Shown here piece after piece: positions 33,011-41,801 of a stretch of DNA of 64,000 nucleotides; position 1 is the first letter of the stretch; each line of letters opens with the position of its first letter. This stretch comes from Smithella sp. (lineage in GTDB: Bacteria > Desulfobacterota > Syntrophia > Syntrophales > Smithellaceae). Below the pieces are notes generated by a model. The model had not been told where the DNA came from. It worked only from the letters and a program-made list of their open reading frames with translations, and made no database searches. Position numbers and translations under genes: made by a program. The DNA is taken from positions 17,479-81,478 of the forward strand of contig JAGPFC010000012.1 in NCBI GenBank assembly GCA_018056685.1, given 5' to 3'.

Positions 33011-33922
33011 ATGTCCGGTGAATTGATGAACACGAAAGAAGTTGCCAGGTATCTCGATATTCACGAAAAACAGGTTTATCTGCTCATCAAGGCTTCCAAA
33101 ATTCCCTGCTCCCGGGTTACCGGCAAATGGATTTTTCCGAAGAAGCTCATCGATGAATGGATTGAAAGCAGTGCGCAGGATACTTTACAGCAGGTCAGAA
33201 AAAAAATAAATCGCATGGAAGGTGCTCTGCTGGCTGCGGGCAGTAACGATCCGGTACTGGATATGCTGCTGACAGCCGTCAAAAGAGATCATCCTGATTT
33301 TAATATTTTTTCAGCCAATACCGGCAGTGTAGGCGGTCTTCAAGCGCTTAATACCGGATGGACGGACATTGCTTTTTCTCATCTTCTTGATCCGCAAACG
33401 GGAGCTTACAATACACCCTACTTGAAGCAGTACTGTTCTGACACGCATCCTGTTGTCGTGAACATGTTTTATCGCCAGGTGGGTTTTATGGTTGTGAAAA
33501 CCAGGGTCGGTATTTTCAAAGGATGGGAAAGCCTTATTCATAAAAAGATTCGCTTCATCAACCGGCAGAAAGGTTCAGGCGTCAGACTTCTTGCCGATCA
33601 TGAACTGGAAGAAAGAGGCATATCCTGTGATGAGATTAACGGTTACCAGGATGAGGTTTACACGCATTTCGAAGTCGGTCTGGCTCTGGCGTCCGGTGAA
33701 GCGGATGTCGGCATTGCCTCTGCCGCGGTGGCGAAAATACTGGACTTGGATTTTCAACCGATCATCAGTGAACGTTTTGATATGATTCTCGATAAGAACA
33801 CTTTCTTCCAGCCGGCTGTTCAGACCTTTATGGAAGCGTTGAAATCCGATCAATTTAAAAACCGTGTGAGTAAAATCGGCCATTACGATTTTAAAGACAC
33901 TGGGCGTATTTTTCATTCATAA
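33011..33922 (+). CDS. Helix-turn-helix regulator with substrate-binding-protein-like domain (TupR-type)
   Basis: The product has 303 residues. An excisionase/MerR-like helix-turn-helix (MNTKEVARYLDIHEKQVYLLIKASKIP) is at about 6-32, followed by a linker and a periplasmic-binding-protein-like sensor domain (about 70-300) with GSVGGLQALNTGWTDIAF and GLALASGEADVGIASAAV. This domain family (PF12727 type) is found in molybdate and tungstate responsive regulators. Directly upstream of tup genes, it very likely senses tungstate or molybdate and controls them. GATCAGGGGG precedes the ATG. Its gap to the transporter is 43 bases, so one transcript is possible. Confidence 0.82.
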   Translation: MSGELMNTKEVARYLDIHEKQVYLLIKASKIPCSRVTGKWIFPKKLIDEWIESSAQDTLQQVRKKINRMEGALLAAGSNDPVLDMLLTAVKRDHPDFNIFSANTGSVGGLQALNTGWTDIAFSHLLDPQTGAYNTPYLKQYCSDTHPVVVNMFYRQVGFMVVKTRVGIFKGWESLIHKKIRFINRQKGSGVRLLADHELEERGISCDEINGYQDEVYTHFEVGLALASGEADVGIASAAVAKILDLDFQPIISERFDMILDKNTFFQPAVQTFMEALKSDQFKNRVSKIGHYDFKDTGRIFHS

Positions 33923-33965
33923 CAAAATATTAACGATCATAAATTAACGTAAGGAGGATGAAAAA

Positions 33966-34823
33966 ATGAGAGTGTTTATTGGAAAATTGACATTGTTGTT
34001 GATTTTGGCCTGGTCATCTCTGGCATTGGCCGCTGATGGCAGCAAGTTTGTATTTTTGTCCAGCACGATCGGGCCGATTGATGCGGGCATCGTCAGCGCG
34101 CTGGAAGATCAGTTTGAAAAAGAAACAGGTATTCGTGTGCGTCATGTGGGCGCGGGAACCGGAGCGGCACTGGATATCGCGCGTAAATGTGAAATTGATC
34201 TGGTAATGGTTCATGCCAAATCCTTGGAGGAAAAATTCGTTGCCGACGGTTTCGGCACGGAAAGAATTCCCCTGATGTATAATGATTTTGTCATTGTGGG
34301 ACCGGCGGCCGATCCGGCAGGCATTAAGGGAATGAAATCACCCGCGGAAGCGTTAAATAAAATTATGTTCAGCAAGGCTCTGTTTATCAGCCGCGGCGAC
34401 AAATCAGGGACGCACGTGGCGGAAATGGAGCTCTGGAGCAAAGCCGGCGTAAGCAAACCGGAAGGTCCCTGGTATGTCGTTTATGAAAAGGGCGCGGAAG
34501 GTAACGCTCCGACACTAAAATATACAGATGAAAAAGTAGCCTATACTGTGATTGACCGGGCAACGTATCTCTCGCTGAAAGATACTATCAAATTGGTCAT
34601 TCTGGTGGAAGGGGACGAGGCGCTTTTGAATTATATTTCTCTGATCCCCGTCAAAAAGGCCAAATGTGCGAAAGTCAACACCCGGGAAACCAAAACGTTC
34701 GTCAAATGGTTGACCTCGCCGAAAAAAGGCCAGTTAATCATTCGTGATTTCGGCAAGGACAAATACGGTTCACCGCTTTTCTTTCCCAATTCTGTGGAAT
34801 GGCAGAAAGCCCGGAAAAAATAA
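33966..34823 (+). CDS. Tungstate ABC transporter substrate-binding protein, divergent paralogue
   Basis: The product has 285 residues. Signal peptide (about 1-22) ends ALA-ADG. The fold matches TupA-type proteins: SKFVFLSSTIGPIDAGIVSAL, DLVMVHAKSLEEKFVADGFG, YNDFVIVGPAADPAGI, SRGDKSGTHVAEMELW and DKYGSPLFFPN at the C-terminus. It lacks the TTTSTQDTGL oxyanion-binding block of the next gene, having LSSTIGPIDAG in its place, so its ligand preference may differ from tungstate. AAGGAGG precedes the ATG. A second, canonical copy follows 30 bases later, so these are tandem paralogues. Confidence 0.82.
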   Translation: MRVFIGKLTLLLILAWSSLALAADGSKFVFLSSTIGPIDAGIVSALEDQFEKETGIRVRHVGAGTGAALDIARKCEIDLVMVHAKSLEEKFVADGFGTERIPLMYNDFVIVGPAADPAGIKGMKSPAEALNKIMFSKALFISRGDKSGTHVAEMELWSKAGVSKPEGPWYVVYEKGAEGNAPTLKYTDEKVAYTVIDRATYLSLKDTIKLVILVEGDEALLNYISLIPVKKAKCAKVNTRETKTFVKWLTSPKKGQLIIRDFGKDKYGSPLFFPNSVEWQKARKK

Positions 34824-34853
34824 TTGAATATTTTAATATAAAGGAGAAAGATT

Positions 34854-35729
34854 ATGAAATTTTTCAGAAACAGTAAAGTTATCATGACGTTGATGATCGG
34901 GGCGTTGCTTTTTGCTTTTGGAGCATCCAGCGTTTTTGCAGCCAAGGCCGCACCCAAGCAGAAAAATATTATTCTGGCGACAACCACCAGCACGCAGGAT
35001 ACAGGCCTGCTTGATAAACTGATTCCCATTTTTGAGAAACAGACCGGATATTTTGTGAAAACCATCGCGGTGGGTTCCGGGCAGGCCATGAAGATGGGCG
35101 AAAAAGGCGAGGCGGATGTCATGCTGGTTCATTCACCGGATGCCGAAAAGAAATTTATCGAAGATGGCTTTGGCATCAATCGCCGTCTGGTTATGCATAA
35201 TGACTTTATTATCGTTGGCCCCGGCGTTGACCCGGCCAAGATTAAGAGGGTAAAATCATCGGCGGAAGCGATGAAACTGATTGCCCAGACAGAAAGCCTG
35301 TTTTTGTCACGAGGCGATAATTCCGGAACGCATGCCAAAGAAAAAACATTGTGGAAGAAAGCGGCAATCACTCCCGCCGGACAGAAATGGTATCAGGAAA
35401 CAGGCTTGGGCATGGGACAGACGTTAAGTGTTGCCGCGGAGAAAAAAGGTTACACGCTGGCTGACCGCGGGACCTATTTGTCGCTCAAGAAAAATCTGGG
35501 CCTGGATATTTTAGTGGAAGGCGATGCGGCCTTGCTGAACATCTATCATGTGATTGAAGTCAACAGCGCCAAATGGCCGAAAGCCAATGCCGCCGGCGCC
35601 AAAGCTTTTGCCGATTTCATGGTCTCCAAGAAGACACAGGAAATTATCAAGACCTTTGGAGTTGACAAATACGGTTCTCCGTTGTTCTTTCCGGATGCCG
35701 GCAAGAAAGTGGAAGATTTAGGAAAATAA
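34854..35729 (+). CDS. tupA: Tungstate ABC transporter substrate-binding protein TupA
   Basis: The product has 291 residues. Signal peptide (about 8-27, ending FAA) with a mature domain that carries the hallmark ATTTSTQDTGLLDKL (oxyanion binding) near residue 44-55, IAVGSGQAMKMGEKGEADVMLVHS, SRGDNSGTHAKE and GSPLFFPDAG. TupA proteins bind tungstate with very high affinity and deliver it to TupBC. AAAGGAG precedes the ATG. Context: a second substrate-binding paralogue upstream, then permease and ATPase. Tungstate would feed the tungsten AOR at 50-52 kb. Confidence 0.92.
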   Translation: MKFFRNSKVIMTLMIGALLFAFGASSVFAAKAAPKQKNIILATTTSTQDTGLLDKLIPIFEKQTGYFVKTIAVGSGQAMKMGEKGEADVMLVHSPDAEKKFIEDGFGINRRLVMHNDFIIVGPGVDPAKIKRVKSSAEAMKLIAQTESLFLSRGDNSGTHAKEKTLWKKAAITPAGQKWYQETGLGMGQTLSVAAEKKGYTLADRGTYLSLKKNLGLDILVEGDAALLNIYHVIEVNSAKWPKANAAGAKAFADFMVSKKTQEIIKTFGVDKYGSPLFFPDAGKKVEDLGK

Positions 35730-35756
35730 TTTGTGTGAAGGCACAGGGTTTTTTAA

Positions 35757-36455
35757 GTGGAATTAATTGTTCAGGGGATCATTAAAGCTTTTGAGTTAAT
35801 TGTTACTTTTGATCCCGAGGTATTGGGTATAACGTGGCTGTCTTTGAAGATATCAGGGACAGCCACGTTCATCAGTCTTTTCATCGGAGTTTCCATCGGG
35901 ACGGCTGTTGCTTTAAATAATTTTTACGGCAAAAGACTCGTTATCAGTTTAATCAATACGGGAATGGGACTGCCGCCTGTTGTCGTTGGTCTTTTCGTTA
36001 CCATGATGATCTGGCGCAGCGGTCCGTTCGGCTTCCTGGAAATTCTCTACACGCCTTATGCCATGATTGTCGCGCAGGCCATCATCGCCACGCCGATTGT
36101 TATGGGAATATCGCTGGCGGCCATACAAAACCTTCCGCCGAATCTCCGTCTGCAGATTTTATCTCTGGGCGCAAGCCGTTTGCAGATGGTCTGGGTATTA
36201 ATTAAAGAAGCAAGACTGCCTCTTCTGGCAGCGGTCATGGCCGGCTTCGGAGGCGTTATTTCCGAAATCGGCGCTTCCATTATGGTCGGCGGAAATATCA
36301 AAGGATATTCACGCGTGCTGACCACCGCCACGGTCATGGAAACCGGCAAGGGGAATTTTGATATTGCCATCGCGCTGGGGATTATCCTGTTGCTCGTTGC
36401 TTTCACGATCAATGCGCTGCTTACGCAAATACAGCAAAGGCAGCATCCACGATGA
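35757..36455 (+). CDS. tupB: Tungstate ABC transporter permease TupB
   Basis: A 232-residue inner-membrane permease with about six membrane helices. It shows LSLKISGTATFISLFIGVSIG and the cytoplasmic ATPase-contact loop LSLGASRLQMVWVLIKEARLPLLAAV followed by GFGGVISEIGASIMVGGN, typical of TupB/WtpB. The likely start is GTG 35757 with a weak ribosome site, 27 bases after tupA. Its stop overlaps the ATPase start (ATGA, 36452-36455). It carries tungstate through the inner membrane. Confidence 0.88.
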   Translation: MELIVQGIIKAFELIVTFDPEVLGITWLSLKISGTATFISLFIGVSIGTAVALNNFYGKRLVISLINTGMGLPPVVVGLFVTMMIWRSGPFGFLEILYTPYAMIVAQAIIATPIVMGISLAAIQNLPPNLRLQILSLGASRLQMVWVLIKEARLPLLAAVMAGFGGVISEIGASIMVGGNIKGYSRVLTTATVMETGKGNFDIAIALGIILLLVAFTINALLTQIQQRQHPR

Positions 36456-37543
36456 AATCCGAATCTCTCATGAAAATTGAAAACATTGTCTTACGTCGTG
36501 GCGGAACGACCGTGCTGGACATCCCTGAACTGCACGTTCAGCAGGGAAGAGTGCTGGCTCTTATCGGGCCCAATGGCGCGGGAAAATCAACGCTGCTTTT
36601 AACCATGGCGGGTTTATTAAAACCGGATCGCGGAAAGATTTACTATCAGGGAAATCCCGTGGATAGCCGTGCCAGCCGCTCGGATATGCGCCGAAAAATT
36701 TCTGTTGTTTTCCAGGAACCGTTACTGCTCAGTACGTCCGTTTATAAGAATATAGCCTTGGGTTTGAAATTCCGGCATCTGACGGGCAGTGAAATTGACA
36801 AGGGTGTTAATGAGTCACTCGAATACTTCGGGATCACTTCTCTGGCGAAGCGCTCGGCCAAAACACTTTCGGGAGGAGAAGCCAAAAGGGTCTCACTGGC
36901 CCGGGCATTTGCCTTGAAACCGGAATTGATCATGATGGATGAGGCCTTTAGCTCTCTCGATCCACCAACGAGAGAAGGTCTTATGGAAGATCTGCGTCAT
37001 ATCCTGGAGGAAACAAAAATAACGGCGGTGATGGCGCTGCATGACCGGGAAGAAACGCTTCGTTTAGCGCAGGACGTTATTGTCATGCACCAAGGAAAAA
37101 TCGTGCAATCGGGAACAACCGCTGACATATACAATCATCCGGATTCGGAATTCGTGGCTAATTTTGTTGGTACGGAAATCATCCTGGAAGGTACGGTAAA
37201 AAGATGTTCAGAAGGGAATGTGATTATTACGGTGCAGGGAAAAGAAATAGAAGCGATTGGCAATTTCTCCATCGGGCAGAGAGTTTACTGTTGTTTAAGA
37301 CCGGAAAATGTTTTTTTATCCAGCCGGAGACAGGACAAAATCAGCGCACGCAATGTCTTTGAGGCGAAGGTGGTCAAAATTATCCGTCAGGGATTTTTTA
37401 ACAAACTGTATCTGGATTGCGGCTTTCCGCTGGTCGCTTACATTACCATTCCTTCCTATGAGGATTTGGGCATCACTGAGGGAATATCCGTCATCACGTC
37501 ATTTAAGGCGACTTCCGTTCACGTCATTCCCCAAGGCAAATAA
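36452..37543 (+). CDS. tupC: Tungstate ABC transporter ATP-binding protein TupC
   Basis: A 363-residue ABC ATPase. Walker A is GPNGAGKST (about 40-48), Q loop KISVVFQEPLL, signature LSGGEAKRVSLARAFA and Walker B LIMMDEAFSSLD, with the H loop ALHDREE. A C-terminal extension from about 250 with TOBE-like strands could be a regulatory domain, as in ModC-type proteins. It overlaps tupB by 4 bases. It energises tungstate import and completes the system with tupA/B. Confidence 0.88.
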   Translation: MKSESLMKIENIVLRRGGTTVLDIPELHVQQGRVLALIGPNGAGKSTLLLTMAGLLKPDRGKIYYQGNPVDSRASRSDMRRKISVVFQEPLLLSTSVYKNIALGLKFRHLTGSEIDKGVNESLEYFGITSLAKRSAKTLSGGEAKRVSLARAFALKPELIMMDEAFSSLDPPTREGLMEDLRHILEETKITAVMALHDREETLRLAQDVIVMHQGKIVQSGTTADIYNHPDSEFVANFVGTEIILEGTVKRCSEGNVIITVQGKEIEAIGNFSIGQRVYCCLRPENVFLSSRRQDKISARNVFEAKVVKIIRQGFFNKLYLDCGFPLVAYITIPSYEDLGITEGISVITSFKATSVHVIPQGK

Positions 37544-37674
37544 AAATTTGTCTCTCATCAAAAAACAGCTGAACTCTGATTGAATCTATGGTAAAAATCC
37601 TAAAACCTCATCTGAGGAACGATAAATCTTTTGGGCTTTTGAAAGCTCAACAGTGACAAGGAGATCATAGGTTC

Positions 37675-38685
37675 ATGTTGATTGTCATGCATCGCAATGC
37701 CACGTCCAAACAAATCGGCGCTGTGATTACAGCGGTGGAGAAAATGGGTTTGCAGGCGTCGTCCATTCCCGGCAGTGAGAGGACGGCAATCGGCGTCCTG
37801 GGGAACAAAGGATATGTGGATGATGTTGCCATCCGTGATCTTCCTGGTGTGAAGGATGTTATCCATGTTTCGAAACCGTACAAAATGGTGTCGAGGGATT
37901 TTCACCCGCGTCCGACGATCATCAAAATTGGCCCTGTGGAAATCGGCGAAGGGAAAAGCCCGGTGATCATTGCAGGGCCTTGCGCGGTGGAAAGCGAAAA
38001 TCAGATTATCAAGACGGCCAGAGCGGTCAAAGCGGCCGGCGCCGAAATGCTGCGCGGCGGTGCTTTTAAACCCCGAACCGGTCCCTATACCTTTCAGGGA
38101 TTGAAGGAAGAAGGACTGAAACTTTTAGCACTGGCCAAAAGGGAAACCGGCCTGCCGATTGTTTCAGAAGTTATGACATCCGAAAACGTGGAACTGGTGG
38201 CGGGTTATGTGGATGTGCTTCAGGTCGGCGCCCGCAATATGCAGAATTTCGATCTTCTCCGGGAAGTGGGACGCATCCGGAAACCGGTCTTTCTCAAAAG
38301 GGGTCTCAGCGCCACCATTGAAGAATTTCTGGCGGCAGCCGAGTATATTCTTGCCGAAGGAAATTCGCAGGTCATTCTTTGCGAAAGGGGCATTCGGACC
38401 TATGAGACGGCCACCCGCAATACGCTGGATTTGTCTGTCATTCCCATAATCAAAGAATTATCCCATCTTCCCATTGTCGTGGATCCGTCACACGCCACCG
38501 GCAAGCGCAGTCTGGTGCCGCCCATGGCGAAAGCGGCGCTGGTGGCCGGTGCGCACGGGATTATGATCGAGGTTCATCCCGACCCGGAAAAGGCGCTTTC
38601 CGACGGGCCCCAGTCTTTAACCATTCCCGGCTTTGAGAAGCTGATGGAAGAAATCAAACAAATTAAGACCTTTCTCGGTCATTAA
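37675..38685 (+). CDS. aroF: 3-deoxy-7-phosphoheptulonate (DAHP) synthase, type I-beta
   Basis: A 336-residue DAHP synthase. A ferredoxin-like regulatory domain (about 1-70, [14 protein letters not shown]) precedes the barrel with [51 protein letters not shown] and [17 protein letters not shown]. It joins phosphoenolpyruvate and erythrose 4-phosphate, the first step to aromatic amino acids. A typical ribosome site (ACAAGGAGATC) precedes ATG 37675. Small hairpins at about 37598-37650 upstream could form an attenuator but no leader peptide was recognised. It is followed after about 20 bases by an SGNH-like gene. Confidence 0.92.
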   Translation: MLIVMHRNATSKQIGAVITAVEKMGLQASSIPGSERTAIGVLGNKGYVDDVAIRDLPGVKDVIHVSKPYKMVSRDFHPRPTIIKIGPVEIGEGKSPVIIAGPCAVESENQIIKTARAVKAAGAEMLRGGAFKPRTGPYTFQGLKEEGLKLLALAKRETGLPIVSEVMTSENVELVAGYVDVLQVGARNMQNFDLLREVGRIRKPVFLKRGLSATIEEFLAAAEYILAEGNSQVILCERGIRTYETATRNTLDLSVIPIIKELSHLPIVVDPSHATGKRSLVPPMAKAALVAGAHGIMIEVHPDPEKALSDGPQSLTIPGFEKLMEEIKQIKTFLGH

Positions 38686-38706
38686 ATTATTTTGAGAACT
38701 TGTTCC

Positions 38707-39285
38707 ATGAAACTGCTCATCCGTGGTGGAAGCATCGCCGCCGGTTATGGCGTAAACAAAGGTTATGTAGATATTCTTCAAAATTTGCTGCGCGATAAAG
38801 GAATCGACGTTATAAACCGTTCCCGGTACAGAGAGACCTCTTTCGAAGGCATCGAGACATTTCAGGAAGATATCGGTCGTTTCAGGCCGGATATCCTGGT
38901 GGTTCATTTCGGCGTTGATGATGCTTTTGAATATGTTTACCGTTCTGAATTTCAGGAAAATATTGTCCAGCTTATGCGGTTGGCGCGCCTTCGTTTTCAT
39001 CCGGAAATCTTTTTAGCGACCGCTCATACGTTTGATAATCCTTACGATATGGAAGCCGTCCATATCTTCTACAAATCTCTACGCATTGTAGCTTCAGACC
39101 TTGAATGCGGTTTAATTCCGGTGCACCATTACTGGGCCGGTTACCTGGAAGAACATCATTTATGCAGCAGGGATCTGGTACTGCAAGATTGCCGGTATCC
39201 GAATGAACACGGTCACAGGGTTATTGCCGAAACAATCCTCAAGTGGCTGGAACAGCATTTGAATAGCTTCATCATCAATCATTGA
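38707..39285 (+). CDS. SGNH/GDSL-hydrolase-like protein with altered nucleophile block
   Basis: The product has 192 residues from ATG 38707 (a TTG at 38692 is also in frame). It has an SGNH-like fold: LLIRGGSIAAGYGVNKGYVDIL in the first block, ILVVHFGVDDAFEY in the place of the G-x-N-D block, and PNEHGHRVIAETIL, the D/N-x-x-H C-terminal block. The usual GDS is GGS and the DxxH is NEHGH, so catalytic function is in doubt. It may be a degenerate, binding-only relative. It follows the DAHP synthase gene by about 20 bases. Confidence 0.62.
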   Translation: MKLLIRGGSIAAGYGVNKGYVDILQNLLRDKGIDVINRSRYRETSFEGIETFQEDIGRFRPDILVVHFGVDDAFEYVYRSEFQENIVQLMRLARLRFHPEIFLATAHTFDNPYDMEAVHIFYKSLRIVASDLECGLIPVHHYWAGYLEEHHLCSRDLVLQDCRYPNEHGHRVIAETILKWLEQHLNSFIINH

Positions 39286-39333
39286 AGAAAATTGGATAAT
39301 TTGTAAAAATAAATTGCATGGATTATAAATCAT

Positions 39334-39780
39334 TTGTCTGAGGGAAACGTTATTTTTAATTACGATGTTTATCTGGAAAAATTAAGAAACGGTCAGAAGG
39401 GGCTAAACCCCTTCCTGGATTTTCTGGGAGTAACCCTGGATGAGATAAAAGACGGCTACGCCCGTTTTCGGATGCCGGTGCGTCCTGAATATTTGCAGGG
39501 GGCGAAATCCATGCAGGGTGGCCTGATTGTTGCGCTGGCTGATGAAACCATCGCTCATGCGATCATGACTCAATTGAGTCCCGAAGAAGGTTTGACCACG
39601 ATAGAACTGAAAAGTAATTTTTTGGCCGGTGTCAGTGACGGGGAACTGATTGCCACCGCGACGGTTTTTAAAAAAGGACAGAGTCTGGTGATTGGAGACT
39701 GCTTAGTTACCGATAATAAAGAGAAAAATGTCTGTCGTGTTTCGGCAACCTTTCTGCTGCTGAAGAAAAAACGGGCATAA
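39334..39780 (+). CDS. PaaI-type hotdog thioesterase
   Basis: The product has 148 residues of the hotdog fold: NPFLDFLGVTLDEIKDGYARFRMPVRPEYLQG, then SMQGGLIVALADETIAHAI (with an Asp-Glu near the catalytic region), ELKSNFLAG and GDCLVTDNKEKNVCRVSATFLLL. Such enzymes hydrolyse acyl-CoA thioesters, often phenylacetyl-type or short chain. The start is TTG 39334 with no good ribosome site and no ATG that keeps the domain complete. It follows the SGNH gene in the same direction. Substrate is not predictable. Confidence 0.8.
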   Translation: MSEGNVIFNYDVYLEKLRNGQKGLNPFLDFLGVTLDEIKDGYARFRMPVRPEYLQGAKSMQGGLIVALADETIAHAIMTQLSPEEGLTTIELKSNFLAGVSDGELIATATVFKKGQSLVIGDCLVTDNKEKNVCRVSATFLLLKKKRA

Positions 39781-39894
39781 TCGGATCTTTTCAGATTTGC
39801 ACATCCTTGTTGACTCACGGTTTTAAATTTGCTAAGTCAACGTCAAGTTTATGATTTTGATAAACCGGTACAATTTATCGTCAGGATGTTTTAA

Positions 39895-40545
39895 TTGATA
39901 GATCTTCATACTCATTCTATCTTCAGTGATGGGGAATTGGTGCCGGCGGAGCTGGCGCAGCGCGCCTTTGCCGCCGGTTATAAGTTTTTAGCCATTACGG
40001 ATCATATCGATCATTCCAATATTGATTTTATTATTCCCCGGATAATCAGAGTCTGTGCACAGATAACTCAAGCCGGCAACGTTCAGACGTTCCCCGGCGT
40101 GGAAATTACCCATGTCGCTCCCGCGCAAATAACCGATCTGGCTGATGAAGCAAGAAAACTGGGGGCAAAAATTGTCATTGTTCACGGGGAAACCATTGTT
40201 GAGCCGGTTCCTGCCGGTACAAACATGGCCGCTCTCCGGTCATCTATCGATATTCTGGCGCACCCCGGACTTCTGACGGAAGAAGAAGCGCGTCTGGCTG
40301 CGGAGCGGGGAATTTATCTCGAGATCACAACACGCAGGGGACACAGTTTCACCAACGGACACGTTGCGCAGGTAGCCAGAAAATTCAAGGCCCGACTGGT
40401 CCTGAATAACGATGCTCACGCACCGGCTGATTTTGTCGGCATGGAAAGAGCAAAAAAAATTGCGCGGGGCGCCGGGCTGAGCCATGATGAAATATCAGCC
40501 ATGCTGGAAAATTCACAAAACATAATCAGGAACTTATCAGTATGA
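39895..40545 (+). CDS. PHP domain phosphoesterase
   Basis: A 216-residue PHP metal-dependent phosphoesterase. The metal ligands of the family are visible: DLHTHSIFSDG, ITDHIDHSN, PGVEITH, IVHGETI, LAHPGLL and NNDAH. Such proteins are histidinol-phosphatase-like or DNA-polymerase-associated hydrolases. The start is TTG 39895 with AGGAT 8 bases upstream. Its TGA overlaps the ATG of the next gene (40542-40545), so it is coupled to a glycosyltransferase and may act on a phosphorylated sugar or lipid-linked intermediate. That role is inferred from context. Confidence 0.85.
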   Translation: MIDLHTHSIFSDGELVPAELAQRAFAAGYKFLAITDHIDHSNIDFIIPRIIRVCAQITQAGNVQTFPGVEITHVAPAQITDLADEARKLGAKIVIVHGETIVEPVPAGTNMAALRSSIDILAHPGLLTEEEARLAAERGIYLEITTRRGHSFTNGHVAQVARKFKARLVLNNDAHAPADFVGMERAKKIARGAGLSHDEISAMLENSQNIIRNLSV

Positions 40546-41801
40546 AAAGCAAATCCAAATCACAACCTCTGAAAATTTGTCTATTAACCTATCGGGGCAA
40601 TCCCAATTGTGGCGGACAGGGTGTTTACATTAAGCATTTGAGCAAGGCATTGAGTGATCTTGGTCATGAGGTGGATGTTTTGTCCGGACCGCCGTATCCT
40701 CATCTTGATCCCCCGGTGCGTCTGCACAAACTGCCCAGTCTTGATCTTTATAATGCGGAGAAACCGTTTCGCGTAAAGAAAATCAGCGCTCTGGCCAATC
40801 CACTCAATATGTACGAATTTCTGAATATGTGCGCCGGCAGGTTTCCTGAACCGTATACGTTTGGCGTCCGCGCATATAATTATCTGCAGAGACATAAAAA
40901 TAAATATGACATTGTGCACGACAATCAGTGTCTCGCTTACGGCATCGGAAAAATAGCCGAGAGGGTTGTTCCCACGATAGCCACCATTCACCACCCCATC
41001 ACCGTGGACCGGCAGGAGGAATTCAAATCGGCGACGACCAAAAAGAAAATCAACAAGATTAAGCGATGGTATTCCTTTATCCGGATGCAGAAGGAAGTTG
41101 CCCGGCAATTATCCCATATTGTGACCGTGTCGGAATGTTCCAAAATAGACATTGCCCAGGAGTTTTCCATTCATTTGTCCAAATTCCGGGTTGTTCCCAA
41201 TGGCATTAACAAGGAATTCTTTTACCCTGTTCACAATCCATCGCGCCCGGAGAATTCCATCATCGTGACTAACAGCGCGGATACGCCGCTTAAAGGTTTA
41301 CGCTATCTGCTAGAAGCTGTGGATCTGATCAGAAAGAAACAACCGGTCAAATTAACGGTTATCGGCGAGCCCAAGAAGAACGGTATCATTAAAAAACTTG
41401 TTACCGATTTGGGCATCGAAGATATTGTTCATTTTACAGGACGAATCGATAATGAAGAATTTGCCGGTTATTATTCGAATGCCACAGTAGCCGTAGTTCC
41501 TTCTTTGTATGAAGGTTTCGGGCTGCCGGCGGCAGAAGCGATGGCTTGTGGTGTCCCGCTGATCAGCACCAGCGGTGGCGCTTTGCCGGAAGTGGTCGGT
41601 GACGCGGGAATTATTGTTCCACCGGCCGATGCCGCATCCTTGGCCAGAGAGATCACATTCCTGTTCAATCATCCGGATCAGCGAAAGAAAATGGCACAGG
41701 CGGGCATAGCGAGAGTTGATGCAATCTTTAACTGGTCAAAAGCGGCCAGGGACATGGTGGATGTTTACAGAGAGGCGATTGATGATTACCGTAGAAATTA
41801 A
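40542..41801 (+). CDS. Family 4 glycosyltransferase
   Basis: A GT-B type transferase of 419 residues. An N-terminal Rossmann domain opens with CLLTYRGNPNCGGQGVYIKHLSKAL, and the C-terminal nucleotide-sugar domain has SDTPLKGLRYLLEA-like (NSADTPLKG) and VVPSLYEGFGLPAAEAMACGVPLI with GDAGIIVPP, characteristic of GT4. It transfers a sugar from an activated donor to a lipid or glycan acceptor. It overlaps the PHP gene by 4 bases and the following methyltransferase by 20 bases, so it is an operon core. The product is likely a surface or lipid-linked glycan. Confidence 0.9.
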   Translation: MKSKSKSQPLKICLLTYRGNPNCGGQGVYIKHLSKALSDLGHEVDVLSGPPYPHLDPPVRLHKLPSLDLYNAEKPFRVKKISALANPLNMYEFLNMCAGRFPEPYTFGVRAYNYLQRHKNKYDIVHDNQCLAYGIGKIAERVVPTIATIHHPITVDRQEEFKSATTKKKINKIKRWYSFIRMQKEVARQLSHIVTVSECSKIDIAQEFSIHLSKFRVVPNGINKEFFYPVHNPSRPENSIIVTNSADTPLKGLRYLLEAVDLIRKKQPVKLTVIGEPKKNGIIKKLVTDLGIEDIVHFTGRIDNEEFAGYYSNATVAVVPSLYEGFGLPAAEAMACGVPLISTSGGALPEVVGDAGIIVPPADAASLAREITFLFNHPDQRKKMAQAGIARVDAIFNWSKAARDMVDVYREAIDDYRRN

